64,000 nt of DNA from Hymenobacter monticola (GCF_022811645.1 NZ_CP094534.1:1240001-1304000); one strand, 5' to 3'. Counted from the first letter of the stretch, positions 48,398-57,441 are shown. The notes: generated by a model not told the origin, from the sequence alone. Program-made: numbers and translations.

Positions 48398-49597
48398 ATG
48401 CTGAATCCTGCCACCATCGTCCTCAAAAACGGAAAAGACCACAGCCTGCGCCGCCGCCACCCCTGGGTGTTTTCGGGCGCCATTGCCCGCGTGAAAGGCG
48501 AAGCCCAAGAGGGCGACCCCGTGCGCGTCGAAGCCATCGACGGCGAGCTACTGGGCGTGGGCCACTTTTCGGGCGGCGGCTCCATTGCCGTGCGCATGCT
48601 CGATTTTGGGCAAAACGCCACGCTGCCCACTGCCGAATATTGGGAAGAAAAACTAGGCAACGCCTACCGCCTGCGCCAGCGCCTGGGCCTGACGGGCACG
48701 GCTGACACCAACGTGTTCCGGCTGGTGCACGCCGAGGGCGACGGCCTGCCCGGCCTCATCATCGACGTGTACGGCGACGTGGCCGTGGTGCAGGCCCATA
48801 GCATCGGCATGTACCGCGCCCGGCCCGAAATAGCCGCCGGCCTGCGCGCGGTGTTCGGCGACCGGCTGCGCGCCATCTACGATAAGAGCGCCGAAACCAT
48901 CCCCGGCAACGCCGCGCCCGACGCCAAGAACGGCTACCTCTTTGGCGAGAGCAACGGCACCGAGCATGTGGTGCAGGAAAACGGCCACCGCTTTGCCGTG
49001 GACTGGGAAACCGGCCAGAAAACCGGCTTCTTCATCGACCAGCGCGACAACCGCGACCTGCTGGCCCGCTACTCACCCGGCCGCCGGGTGCTGAATACGT
49101 TTTGCTACACCGGCGGCTTCTCGGTGTATGCGCTGGAGGCCGGCGCCGAGCTGGTGCACTCCGTGGACAGTAGCAAGAAAGCCATTGCCCTCACCGAGCG
49201 CAACGCCGAGCTAAGCCACCACGCCGACCGCCATGCCGCCTACGCCGACGACGTGCTGGGCTTTCTGAAAAACCACTCGGCCGAGTACGACCTGCTGGTG
49301 CTCGACCCGCCCGCCTTTGCCAAGCACATGGGCGCCCGTCACGCCGCCCTCATGGGCTACAAGCGCCTGAACGCGGCCGGCATTGCCCACCTGGCGCCGG
49401 GCGGGCTGCTGTTTACCTTCTCTTGCTCGCAGGTGGTGAGCCCCGAGCTATTCGAGGGCGCGGTGCTGGCCGCGGCCATCGAAGCCGGCCGGCCGGCGCG
49501 CATCCTGCACCGCCTCACCCAGCCCGCCGACCACCCGGTGAGCCTTTTCCATCCGGAAGGCGCCTACCTGAAGGGGCTGGTGCTGGCGGTGGAATAA
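48398..49597 (+). CDS. rlmI: 23S rRNA cytosine methyltransferase (RlmI-like)
   Basis: A 399-residue enzyme of the PUA-plus-Rossmann type that makes 5-methylcytosine in 23S rRNA. The PUA domain is at about 1-75 (DHSLRRRHPWVFSGAI), the linking EEHE-like domain is in the middle, and the SAM domain shows NTFCYTGGFSVYALEAGA (motif I), VDSSKKAI and LLVLDPPAFAKH (motif IV). The catalytic Cys is in FTFSCSQVVSPE. The exact target base is assumed from E. coli RlmI. Confidence 0.92.
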   Translation: MLNPATIVLKNGKDHSLRRRHPWVFSGAIARVKGEAQEGDPVRVEAIDGELLGVGHFSGGGSIAVRMLDFGQNATLPTAEYWEEKLGNAYRLRQRLGLTGTADTNVFRLVHAEGDGLPGLIIDVYGDVAVVQAHSIGMYRARPEIAAGLRAVFGDRLRAIYDKSAETIPGNAAPDAKNGYLFGESNGTEHVVQENGHRFAVDWETGQKTGFFIDQRDNRDLLARYSPGRRVLNTFCYTGGFSVYALEAGAELVHSVDSSKKAIALTERNAELSHHADRHAAYADDVLGFLKNHSAEYDLLVLDPPAFAKHMGARHAALMGYKRLNAAGIAHLAPGGLLFTFSCSQVVSPELFEGAVLAAAIEAGRPARILHRLTQPADHPVSLFHPEGAYLKGLVLAVE

Positions 49598-49620
49598 TGA
49601 ATTGACTTAATTCAGAACAC

Positions 49621-49709
49621 CTGTCATCCTGAGCGCAGCGAAGGACCTTCTCACGTTACCCCGATTCGTTCGGTTGTGAGAAGGTCCTTCGCTGCGCTCA
49701 GGATGACAG
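49621..49709. repeat. Palindromic repeat of the TCATCCTGAGCGCAGCGAAG family, copy A
   Basis: Perfect 34-base arms at 49621-49654 and 49676-49709 with a 21-base loop. It lies between the convergent rlmI and SPFH genes. Confidence 0.92.
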
Positions 49710-49739
49710 GCGTTTTTGCGTTTGCCCAAAACCCTACTT

Positions 49740-50636
49740 CTACTTATTCCCCGCTGCTCCCGGCGCGGGCATCTGCAGCAGGAACTGGCTGCCGCCGGCG
49801 CCGGAGGTGTAGGTGGGCACGTTGCTGCCGCCTTTTTCCCAGGCCTCAATCCAGCGCATCTGCACCAGCAGCGGCGTGAGCGACTGCTGCTGCTTTTCGT
49901 TGGCGTAGGCCTGGGCATCGGCGGCAATGCGGATGGCCTTGGCGCGGCCCTCGGCCTCGGCAATGTTGATGCGGGCCTGGGCCTCAGCCTGGCGGATGCG
50001 GTTTTCGGTTTGCAGGCCGGTTTGCACGGCGGTGTTTTTGGCGTCGATGGCGGCTTTGAGGCTGGCGGGCGGCTCCAGCTTGGTCGTGATTTGCTGCACG
50101 ATGAAGCCCAGATTCTGAAGCTGACTCACGAGGTTGGCTTTTACCTGGGCCTCGTAGCTGCCGCGGTTGCTGATGAGGCTATCGGCAGTGTAGCGGTTGG
50201 TGGCCACGCGGTAGGCCTCGTACACAGCGGTTTTCAGGAAGCCGTCTTCGATGGCGGGCAGCGGCCGGCGGTACTGCCGAAAAATGTCGTCTACCTTGTC
50301 GGATTGAATGTAGTAGTTGAGACTGGGCGCCACCCCGAAGCTGGAGCCGTCACGGCTTTGCACTTCAAACTCTTCGTATTCTTTGTGTTGGGTGTAAATG
50401 GGAAATTCGTGCACCGCGGTGCTCAGGGGGCTGTAAAATACCCAGCCCGTGGTGTAGGTGATGTCGTCGACGCCCCGGCTCGACCCGGCCAGGTTGACCT
50501 TGATGCCCACGTTGCCTGCATCAATGCGCTCGACTTTAATCAGGCTGCACCCACCGACCAGTACAAGAACGAACATGCCCAAGTAAAGCAGGGGCTTCAG
50601 CCAAAAGCGCCCGGGGTTGAGTTGATAATCGGCCAT
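49740..50636 (-). CDS. SPFH/prohibitin-family membrane protein
   Basis: A 298-residue protein from the ATG at 50636. A membrane segment lies at about 12-28 (LKPLLYLGMFVLVLVGGC); LVGGC looks like a lipobox but may simply be the end of the helix. The SPFH domain spans about 30-200 (VERIDAGNVGIKVNL, QSRDGSSFGVAPSLNYYI). A long Ala/Glu/Gln-rich coiled coil follows (about 205-265), as in prohibitins, which form ring scaffolds in membranes. The end is Gly/Ala-rich. A tiny membrane-protein gene lies 37 bases upstream on the same strand. Confidence 0.9.
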   Translation of the reverse strand: MADYQLNPGRFWLKPLLYLGMFVLVLVGGCSLIKVERIDAGNVGIKVNLAGSSRGVDDITYTTGWVFYSPLSTAVHEFPIYTQHKEYEEFEVQSRDGSSFGVAPSLNYYIQSDKVDDIFRQYRRPLPAIEDGFLKTAVYEAYRVATNRYTADSLISNRGSYEAQVKANLVSQLQNLGFIVQQITTKLEPPASLKAAIDAKNTAVQTGLQTENRIRQAEAQARINIAEAEGRAKAIRIAADAQAYANEKQQQSLTPLLVQMRWIEAWEKGGSNVPTYTSGAGGSQFLLQMPAPGAAGNK

Positions 50637-50673
50637 GTGATGCGTGCAGATAAAAAGGTGAAGGCAAGGAAAC

Positions 50674-50883
50674 TCAATAGCGCCACAGCGCGCGGCTGAC
50701 TTGGCGCAACGAAAGAACGACACCGGCGGCTAATAGCAGCAAGCCGAGCAGGCCGCAGCCCAGCAACCAGTCGGAAGGGCGGCTCAGCCAGTCGAGGCAG
50801 CGCGTGCCGGCCCAGGGCAGCAGGCCCAGATAAAACAGCAGCCAGAACGCGGGCCGCAGGGCGAGAGTGGTTTGGGCGGGCAT
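50674..50883 (-). CDS. Small hypothetical membrane protein
   Basis: A 69-residue protein with two hydrophobic helices (AFWLLFYLGLLPWAG and LLGCGLLGLLLLAAGVVLSL) and a basic end (RQVSRALWRY). It lies 37 bases upstream of the SPFH gene and may be its membrane partner. No family is recognised. The short length leaves some doubt, but composition and position favour a real gene. Confidence 0.6.
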   Translation of the reverse strand: MPAQTTLALRPAFWLLFYLGLLPWAGTRCLDWLSRPSDWLLGCGLLGLLLLAAGVVLSLRQVSRALWRY

Positions 50884-51039
50884 GGCGCGGGAGGTTTGAA
50901 AGGAGAGAAGGCTTCGCAGAGCTATATCGCGGGCTTTGGCGCCGCATTACAGATGCTGGCCGACGTAGCAGCAGGCCCCGCCCCCGCCCGAGGCCCTATT
51001 TTGCACGGCTTCAAAACATCTGCCCACCGTTTGCGCGTT

Positions 51040-52551
51040 ATGCCCTCAGTGTTTCGCAAAAAAACTTCTTCTGCTCCCAAACAACCCGTGGCCGTCATCG
51101 GCGCGGGCATTGCCGGCATTGCGGCGGCGGCGCGGCTGGCGGTGGCCGGGCATGCCGTCACGGTGTTTGAGGCGGGGCCCACGTTTGGGGGCAAAATGCA
51201 CCAGTTTGCGCTGCCGGGCGGCTACCGCTTCGATGCCGGGCCGTCGCTCTTCACGCTGCCGCAGCTGGTGGACGACATTTTTAGGCTGGCCGGCCGCACG
51301 CCCGCCGACTACTTTCGCTACGAGCGCCTCGACCCCATCACGCACTATTTCTTCGCCGACGGTACCCGCCTGCACGCCTGGGCCGACGCCGAGAAATTTG
51401 CGGCGGAGGTAGAAGCCAAGCTGGGCACCCCGGCCGCCGAGGTGACGAAATTTCTGCAGCGCGCGGGCCGGGCCTACGACGCCACGGCGGGCACCTTCCT
51501 GCACAAGTCGTTGCACAAGGCCGGCACCTACCTCAGCCCCGAAACGCTGAAGGCCGTGGGCGCCCTGCCGCAGCTGGGCCTGCTGGGCACCATGCACCAG
51601 CGCCACGAAAGCGCCTTTGGCCGCGACCCTCGCCTCGTGCAGCTTTTCGACCGCTACGCCACCTACAACGGCTCCGACCCCTACCAGGCGCCCGCCACGC
51701 TGAGCATGATACCGCACCTGGAGCACGGCATTGGGGCTTTTTATCCCGAAGGCGGCATCTACGCCATTGCCGAAAGCCTGGCGAAGCTGGCCACGGAATT
51801 CGGTGTGAAGTTCCGCTACAACGAGGCCGTGGAAGAAATCATCGCGGCCGAGAAGCGCGTGACGGGCGTGCGCACGGCGCAGGACGTGTACGACTTCGGC
51901 CGGGTGGTGAGCAACATGGACGTGGTGCCCACCTACCGCCGCCTACTGCCCCGCCAGCCCGCGCCCGAGCGCACGCTCGGCCAGCCCCGTTCTTCTTCGG
52001 CGCTGATTTTTTACTGGGGCATCAGCCGCGCGTTTCCGGAGCTGGACCTGCACAACATTTTTTTCTCGGCTGACTACAAAGCGGAATTCGACGCCATTTT
52101 TCAACAGAAGACGGTGGCCGATGACGTGACGGTGTACGTGAACATCACCTCCAAAAAAACGCCCACCGACGCCCCGCCCGGCCACGAAAACTGGTTTGTG
52201 ATGGTGAACGTGCCCCACGACCAGGGCCAGGACTGGGACGCCCTCACCCGAAAAACCCGCGCCGCCGTGCTCCGTAAGCTGAGCCAGGCGCTGGGCACGG
52301 CCGTGGAGCCGCTCATCGCTGCCGAGAAAGTGTGGACGCCCCCGGGCATTGCCGCCGATACCTCGTCGTTTGGCGGCGCGCTTTACGGCAGCTCCTCCAA
52401 CAACGCGCTGGCGGCCTTCCTGCGCCACCCCAATTTTTCGGGGCGGCTGGAGGGGCTGTACTTTTGCGGCGGCTCGGTGCACCCCGGCGGCGGCATTCCG
52501 CTCTGCCTGCTGTCGGCCAAAATCGTTTCGTCTTTAATTAATGATGCGTGA
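51040..52551 (+). CDS. crtD: CrtI/CrtD-family carotenoid desaturase
   Basis: A 503-residue FAD-dependent desaturase from the ATG at 51040. The FAD-binding fold is VAVIGAGIAGIAAAARLAVA, followed by the acidic VFEAG; the carboxy signature is LYFCGGSVHPGGGIPLC. It belongs to the phytoene-desaturase family. The cruF gene next to it suggests the 1-hydroxycarotenoid 3,4-desaturase type (CrtD), which acts after hydration of the lycopene or gamma-carotene end. CrtI itself cannot be excluded from sequence alone. Frames from 50872 extend into non-coding sequence. Confidence 0.88.
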   Translation: MPSVFRKKTSSAPKQPVAVIGAGIAGIAAAARLAVAGHAVTVFEAGPTFGGKMHQFALPGGYRFDAGPSLFTLPQLVDDIFRLAGRTPADYFRYERLDPITHYFFADGTRLHAWADAEKFAAEVEAKLGTPAAEVTKFLQRAGRAYDATAGTFLHKSLHKAGTYLSPETLKAVGALPQLGLLGTMHQRHESAFGRDPRLVQLFDRYATYNGSDPYQAPATLSMIPHLEHGIGAFYPEGGIYAIAESLAKLATEFGVKFRYNEAVEEIIAAEKRVTGVRTAQDVYDFGRVVSNMDVVPTYRRLLPRQPAPERTLGQPRSSSALIFYWGISRAFPELDLHNIFFSADYKAEFDAIFQQKTVADDVTVYVNITSKKTPTDAPPGHENWFVMVNVPHDQGQDWDALTRKTRAAVLRKLSQALGTAVEPLIAAEKVWTPPGIAADTSSFGGALYGSSSNNALAAFLRHPNFSGRLEGLYFCGGSVHPGGGIPLCLLSAKIVSSLINDA

Positions 52552-52562
52552 GCAATAATTTT

Positions 52563-52651
52563 CTGTCATCCTGAGCGCAGCAAAGGACCTTATTACGCTT
52601 GAACAACCCGTTTTTGCGTGGTAAGGTCCTTCGCTGCGCTCAGGATGACAG
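52563..52651. repeat. Palindromic repeat of the TCATCCTGAGCGCAGCGAAG family, copy B
   Basis: The same arms as copy A but imperfect: the left arm has GCAGCAAAGG where the right arm calls for GCAGCGAAGG. It lies in the crtD-cruF gap, between two genes on the same strand. Confidence 0.88.
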
Positions 52652-52677
52652 GCGCCGTTTACGCTTCAACTTCAAAC

Positions 52678-53361
52678 ATGCCTGATTTCACCGAGCCGCT
52701 TGCGGCCGCCACTAACCGCCGGCTTCGCGTAGCGCAGGGGCTGGTGCTGCTGTTTCACGTCACGGGCTTCATCGGGCTGGCTTTTTCGAAAGACCCGGAC
52801 TTTTACCTGCGGTTTACGCCGCTCACGCTGGGGCTGTCGGCCCTGCTGCTGCTGGGGTTTCAGCGGGGGCGCAACGCCAGCTTCTGGAGCTTCTGCATCA
52901 CGGTGATGCTGCTGGGCTTTATGGTTGAATTGATTGGGGTGAACAGCAACGGCCGGCTGTTTGGGCACTACACCTACGGCGACACGCTGGGCTTCAAGCT
53001 GTTCAACTCGCCGCCGTTTGTGGGCGTGCCACCGCTTATCGGCCTCAACTGGCTGGTAATGACTTATGTGTGCGGCATGCTGGCCGGCTACCTGCCGCTG
53101 CCCGAGCTGCCCCGCACCTTGCTGGCGGCCTTGCTCATGGTGGGGTTCGACGCCTGCCTGGAGCCGGTGGCCGGCACCTACGACTTCTGGCATTGGACGG
53201 CGAACATCATCCCGCTGCAAAACTTCCGCGACTGGTTTATCGTGGCCTGCATCCTGCAGATGTTTTTCAACCGGGCCCGCTTCCCCAAGTACAACCCGCT
53301 GGCTCCGACGGTGTACCTCACGCAGCTGTTGTTCTTTTTCCTACTGGGCGCATTGCAGTAG
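52678..53361 (+). CDS. cruF: CruF-like carotenoid 1,2-hydratase
   Basis: A 227-residue membrane protein from the ATG at 52678, with six or seven predicted helices. Motifs match the CruF/bacterioruberin hydratase family: MVELIGVNSNGRLFGHYTYG with conserved Glu and His, LNWLVMTYVCG, and LMVGFDACLEPVAGTYDFWHW. CruF adds water to the carotenoid psi end to give a 1-hydroxy group. With CrtD this would lead to 1-hydroxy-3,4-didehydro carotenoids such as those of the saproxanthin or flexixanthin type. Other carotenoid genes are not in the window. Confidence 0.88.
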   Translation: MPDFTEPLAAATNRRLRVAQGLVLLFHVTGFIGLAFSKDPDFYLRFTPLTLGLSALLLLGFQRGRNASFWSFCITVMLLGFMVELIGVNSNGRLFGHYTYGDTLGFKLFNSPPFVGVPPLIGLNWLVMTYVCGMLAGYLPLPELPRTLLAALLMVGFDACLEPVAGTYDFWHWTANIIPLQNFRDWFIVACILQMFFNRARFPKYNPLAPTVYLTQLLFFFLLGALQ

Positions 53362-53467
53362 GCCGAAGGATGGGCGCGGCAAACGTTGGGCTTTAGAAAA
53401 AACCGGGAATTAATGCGCTGGCATCTGCGGTTTTCGGGCCTTACTTCGCGTTGCTTTCCCGCCGCTC

Positions 53468-54082
53468 ATGTCCGACTTTACGCTTACCGCCGCCTCGCTC
53501 GAAGCGGCCATGCCCGTCTTTCACCGCTACGGCCTGCACGATGCCTCTGATGCGGTGCTGGCTACGGCCTTGCGCACCAGCGCGCCGGAGCTCACGGCGC
53601 AGTTTCCGAGCCGTGAGCTGCTGGTGCACCACGCCATCCTGGCCGACATGGAGCGGCAGAAGCGCGAGCACAAGGAACTGTACGCGCAGTATACCACGGC
53701 CGTGGAGCGCCTCTACGGCCTGCTGCAACTGGGCCTGCGCGACCTGGCCGCCGTGCCGGGCCAGTTTTACGTGGACTTGCAAACCGGCTTCCCGCAAACC
53801 TGGGACGCGGTGATGGACCACCTCAACAGCTACTCGGCCCCGCAGCTCCAGCAGCTGCTCAACGACGGCATTCGCAGCAAGCTCTTCCGGTCCGACATCA
53901 ATATTCAACTGGTTACCAAAGTATTGATTGAGCAGCTGAACATGCTACTCAACCCGCAGGTGTTCCCGCCCGACCGCTACAACATGCGCGAGGTGTTCCG
54001 CAGCATCTTCCTGTACTACATTCGCGGCATCTGCACCGACGACGGCGCGCGGATTGCAGCCGAGCATTTTGCCCGGCTGTAG
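53468..54082 (+). CDS. TetR-like regulatory protein with degenerate helix-turn-helix
   Basis: A 204-residue all-helical protein. The first 55 residues align with the TetR DNA-binding domain (LEAAMPVFHRYGLHDAS, then FPSRELLVHHAI), but the turn and recognition helix read TALRTSAPELTAQ and not the usual GVSKGTLYYH. The rest is a TetR-type ligand/dimer domain. It may bind an unusual operator or may have lost DNA binding. It lies 38 bases upstream of the M28 peptidase gene and 106 bases after cruF. Confidence 0.65.
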   Translation: MSDFTLTAASLEAAMPVFHRYGLHDASDAVLATALRTSAPELTAQFPSRELLVHHAILADMERQKREHKELYAQYTTAVERLYGLLQLGLRDLAAVPGQFYVDLQTGFPQTWDAVMDHLNSYSAPQLQQLLNDGIRSKLFRSDINIQLVTKVLIEQLNMLLNPQVFPPDRYNMREVFRSIFLYYIRGICTDDGARIAAEHFARL

Positions 54083-54119
54083 GTAGCCCGGTCCCGGCTG
54101 GGCGTAATTGACTGCACCC

Positions 54120-55847
54120 ATGCGTTTCTCCTCATTGCGCGGCTGGCTGGTGCCGGCCGCGGCGGGCCTGTTGCTGGCCAGCTGCCAGGGCAAAAATTCG
54201 GCGGATTCGGAAACGGATTCCCGCACGGTCATCCGCAACGAAAGTGTCTCGACTGACACGGCCAGCGTACCTACGCCGAACGACGGCATTACGCCGGCGC
54301 TGCTGGCCCGGCACATTAAGGTGCTGGCTTCGGATGAGTTTCAGGGGCGGCGGCCGTTCACGGTGGGCGAGGAAAAAACCACGAACTATCTAGCGGCCGA
54401 GTTTAAGAAGCTGGGGCTGAAACCGGGTGCTGGCGGCAGCTATTTTCAGGCCGTGCCGCTGGTCGAAATTGTGGGCACGCCCGACTCGGTGGCGACGGTG
54501 ACGGGCAACGGCAAAAGCCTGACGCTGAAGTACCGCGACGACTTCATGTTCCTCACCGAGTACGAGCAGCCTACGGTGGCCATCAAGAACTCGCCGCTGG
54601 TGTTTGCCGGCTACGGCGTGACGGCGCCCGAGTACGGCTGGGACGATTATGCGGGCCTCGACGTGAAAGGCAAAACCGTGGTGGTGCTCATCAACGACCC
54701 CGGCAACGCGGGCAACGACAGCACGCTGTTCAAGGGCAAAGCCATGACCTACTACGGCCGCTGGGGCTACAAATACGAGGAGGCCGCCCGCCACGGCGCC
54801 ACCGGCCTGCTCATCATCCACGACACCGCGCCCGCCTCCTACCCCTGGACGGTGGTGCAAAGCAGCAACGGCGGCGCCAAGCTGCGCCCCCAAACGGCTG
54901 ACAAAGGCGCCAGCAAAGTATCGCTCGAAGGCTGGATGACGCTGGACGCGGCCAAGCGTCTGTTCACCGCTGCCGGCCAGAACTACGACCAAGCTTATGC
55001 CGCCGCCAACAAGAAAGGCTTCAAAGGCTCGGCGCTGGGGCTGAATCTGACGACGACTATTCACAACAAAATCACGCGCAAAGCCTCGAAAAACGTGGTA
55101 GCGGTGCTGCCTGGCACTAAAGACCCTTCCGAATACATCATCTACTCGGCGCACTGGGACCACCTCGGCATCGGCAAAGCTATCAACGGCGACTCCATTC
55201 ACAACGGCGCGCTGGACAACGCCAGCGGCTGCGCGGCTTTGCTGGCCATCGCCAACGGCTTCCGGCAAGCCAAGGAAAAGCCGCAGCGCAGCATCGTTTT
55301 CCTGGCCGTGACAGGCGAAGAGCAGGGCCTGCTGGGCTCCGATTACTACGCCCAGCACCCGCTGTTCCCGGTGGCCAGCACCGTGGCCGACATCAACATG
55401 GACGAGCTGCTGGCCTTCGGGCCGATGCGCGACGTGACCATCACCGGCTACGGCCAGTCGGAACTCGACGAGTACGCCCGCGCCGCCGCCAAGGAGCAAA
55501 ACCGCTACATCATTCCCTACCAGCACCCCGAAACCGGCAGCTTCTACCGCTCCGACCATTTTAGCTTCGCCAAGGTGGGCATCCCGGCCCTCTACGCCAG
55601 CGGGCAGTACGAGAGCCGCCTGCACGGCAAAGCCTACGCCGAGCAGCAGCGCAAGGATTTTGAGGAGAAAAACTACCACCAGCCCTCCGACGAATACGAC
55701 CCCAGCTGGGACCTGCGCGGCGCCGCCCAGGATGCCCGCCTGCTCTTCCGCGTGGGCCAGAAGCTGGCCGGTGAAACCACTTTCCCGAAGTGGAAGGAGA
55801 GTTCGGAGTTTAAGGCCACGCGGGAGAAGAGCATGGCCGGGAAATAA
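54120..55847 (+). CDS. M28-family metallopeptidase with PA domain, lipoprotein
   Basis: A 575-residue lipoprotein from the ATG at 54120; lipobox LLLASC gives lipidated Cys21. A PA insert (about 145-250) contains VFAGYGVTAPEYGWDDYAG. The zinc site residues can be placed in IYSAHWDHLG, GALDNASGCAALL, AVTGEEQGLLGSDYY, NMDELL and YRSDHFSFAK, so both metal ions should be bound. M28 enzymes are aminopeptidases, or carboxypeptidases in some branches. It should act outside the cytoplasm on peptides. Confidence 0.93.
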   Translation: MRFSSLRGWLVPAAAGLLLASCQGKNSADSETDSRTVIRNESVSTDTASVPTPNDGITPALLARHIKVLASDEFQGRRPFTVGEEKTTNYLAAEFKKLGLKPGAGGSYFQAVPLVEIVGTPDSVATVTGNGKSLTLKYRDDFMFLTEYEQPTVAIKNSPLVFAGYGVTAPEYGWDDYAGLDVKGKTVVVLINDPGNAGNDSTLFKGKAMTYYGRWGYKYEEAARHGATGLLIIHDTAPASYPWTVVQSSNGGAKLRPQTADKGASKVSLEGWMTLDAAKRLFTAAGQNYDQAYAAANKKGFKGSALGLNLTTTIHNKITRKASKNVVAVLPGTKDPSEYIIYSAHWDHLGIGKAINGDSIHNGALDNASGCAALLAIANGFRQAKEKPQRSIVFLAVTGEEQGLLGSDYYAQHPLFPVASTVADINMDELLAFGPMRDVTITGYGQSELDEYARAAAKEQNRYIIPYQHPETGSFYRSDHFSFAKVGIPALYASGQYESRLHGKAYAEQQRKDFEEKNYHQPSDEYDPSWDLRGAAQDARLLFRVGQKLAGETTFPKWKESSEFKATREKSMAGK

Positions 55848-55861
55848 GGCTGGTAAATCGA

Positions 55862-55948
55862 CTGTCATGCTAACGCAGTGAAGCACCTTATCACGCCAGA
55901 ACAACTTGTTCAGATGTGATAAGGTGCTTCACTGCGTTAGCATGACAG
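55862..55948. repeat. Palindromic repeat, covarying variant (TCATGCTAACGCAGTGAAGC), copy C
   Basis: Perfect 33-base arms at 55862-55894 and 55916-55948. Compared with copy A several bases differ, and each change is matched by a compensating change in the other arm. It lies between convergent genes. Confidence 0.9.
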
Positions 55949-55951
55949 GAG

Positions 55952-57424
55952 CTATTTTAGCTCTAGTAGCGGCGCCTTCGCATCCAGGTGCCCCTGCTTC
56001 TCCAGCAGCTTGGCGGCGGCGGTGAGTTGGGTAGGGTCGTGGGCATTAACGAGGACGAGCGGGCCGCTGGGGCCGGTGGTGCTCAGCACAAAGTTTTGCT
56101 CGGGGCGCAGGCGCTGCTTGCGCAGGGCGGGCAGGTTTTCGCGCAGGTATTTGAGGGTGGCCCTGTGGTCGTTCGTGATGAGGATGACGGGCAGCACCTC
56201 GCCGCTTTGGGCCCGGGCCAGGGCTTTGGCCGAGTTCAGGATGGGCGTGGTGGAATAGGTAAACGTGCTCCGAAACCGGTCGCGGAACGGCTGCACGGTG
56301 GCCTGGAAGTCGTCGGCATTGGTCCAATAGAGCACGTTCCGAAACAGGTTCACGTAGCTAGTGGCGGCCTGTGGGAACGTCTGGTCGAAGAGGCCAATGG
56401 CTTGGTTGACGAAGGCGCTGTCGATGGCCTGGCCGCGCTCCACGTATCTAGTCATCAGCGGGTAGAGGGCTTTGGCGTAGCGGTTGATGTAGTCGTCGAA
56501 GTACCACTCACCGCTTTCGGGCCGGCCTTTTTGCTGGGCGTAAATCCACTCACCGGCCACCGTGGCAAAGGCTTCCTCCATGAGGTTGTAGGCGTAGCGG
56601 CCGTTGGGCGAGGGGTGGTGCAGGTACCAGCCTTCGAGCTGCTGCTGCAGGCCCAGCCGCTGCTGCGCCGAAAGGCTGTGGCTCATTTCGTGAAACACCA
56701 CGGCCGTGCCGTCCACCAACATGCGCGAGGTGGGGCGGCAGTCAAGCAGCACCAGGTTGCCGGTAGCCGTGGCGTGGTTGGTGAATACCAGGTCGCCCAT
56801 GCCCGGCTTGGCGTCGAGCTGCGGGGTGAGGAGCACGCGGTAGGGCAGCGCATCGGGCCACACGCTGCCATAGAAAGTGCGCAGCTGCCCAAACTTCTGC
56901 ATGAGTTGGCTTTTGGCCAGAAACTCGGCGTAGGCGGGGCGCAGCTGGGCCAGTTCGGCGGCGTAGGGCTGCCAGGCCAGGGTATCGAAGGCGGGCGTGA
57001 AGTAGCGGTACACGCTGTCGAGGCTCACCAGCACCTCGTTGGGCAGCAGGCCGGCCGTGCGGCGCTGCAGGTCGGGCAGGTCTTGGGCGTCGGCGCTGGC
57101 GGCCAGGTAAGTGGGCACAATGGAGCCCACGCTGCCCAAGCGCCCGGCCGGGTAGCCGTCGCGGTCGAAGCCGGGGTCGCGGTCGAGGTTTTGGTAGCGG
57201 CGCAGCCAGCGGCGGGCGGCGGGCGTGTTGAAGCGGCTGGCCTCAAACGCCTTCCGGCTTCCCCGGTAGGTGTTGCTGCCGCCGGCCAGCGTTTCCACAA
57301 AGCGCACCAGCGCGTGGGTGCGGCTCACCTCCACGGTGACGACCGGGCCGGGACTGGTTGGTAAAGGTTGCGCCCAGACGGGCTGGGTAGCAAGTACCAG
57401 CAGTAGCAAGGCCAGAAGCTTCAT
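55952..57424 (-). CDS. Hypothetical secreted protein with HExxH motif
   Basis: A 490-residue protein from the ATG at 57424, with signal peptide MKLLALLLLVLATQPVWA. Near residue 257 it has VVFHEMSHSLS, a HExxH zinc-protease motif, and about 35 residues later NLMEEAFATVAGEW, where a Glu could be the third ligand as in gluzincins. No family could be named. The carboxy 100 residues (LPVILITNDHRATLKYLREN) look like a separate alpha/beta part. It is likely an exported peptidase of unknown target. Confidence 0.75.
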   Translation of the reverse strand: MKLLALLLLVLATQPVWAQPLPTSPGPVVTVEVSRTHALVRFVETLAGGSNTYRGSRKAFEASRFNTPAARRWLRRYQNLDRDPGFDRDGYPAGRLGSVGSIVPTYLAASADAQDLPDLQRRTAGLLPNEVLVSLDSVYRYFTPAFDTLAWQPYAAELAQLRPAYAEFLAKSQLMQKFGQLRTFYGSVWPDALPYRVLLTPQLDAKPGMGDLVFTNHATATGNLVLLDCRPTSRMLVDGTAVVFHEMSHSLSAQQRLGLQQQLEGWYLHHPSPNGRYAYNLMEEAFATVAGEWIYAQQKGRPESGEWYFDDYINRYAKALYPLMTRYVERGQAIDSAFVNQAIGLFDQTFPQAATSYVNLFRNVLYWTNADDFQATVQPFRDRFRSTFTYSTTPILNSAKALARAQSGEVLPVILITNDHRATLKYLRENLPALRKQRLRPEQNFVLSTTGPSGPLVLVNAHDPTQLTAAAKLLEKQGHLDAKAPLLELK

Positions 57425-57441
57425 GGAGCTAAAGTAGAACG

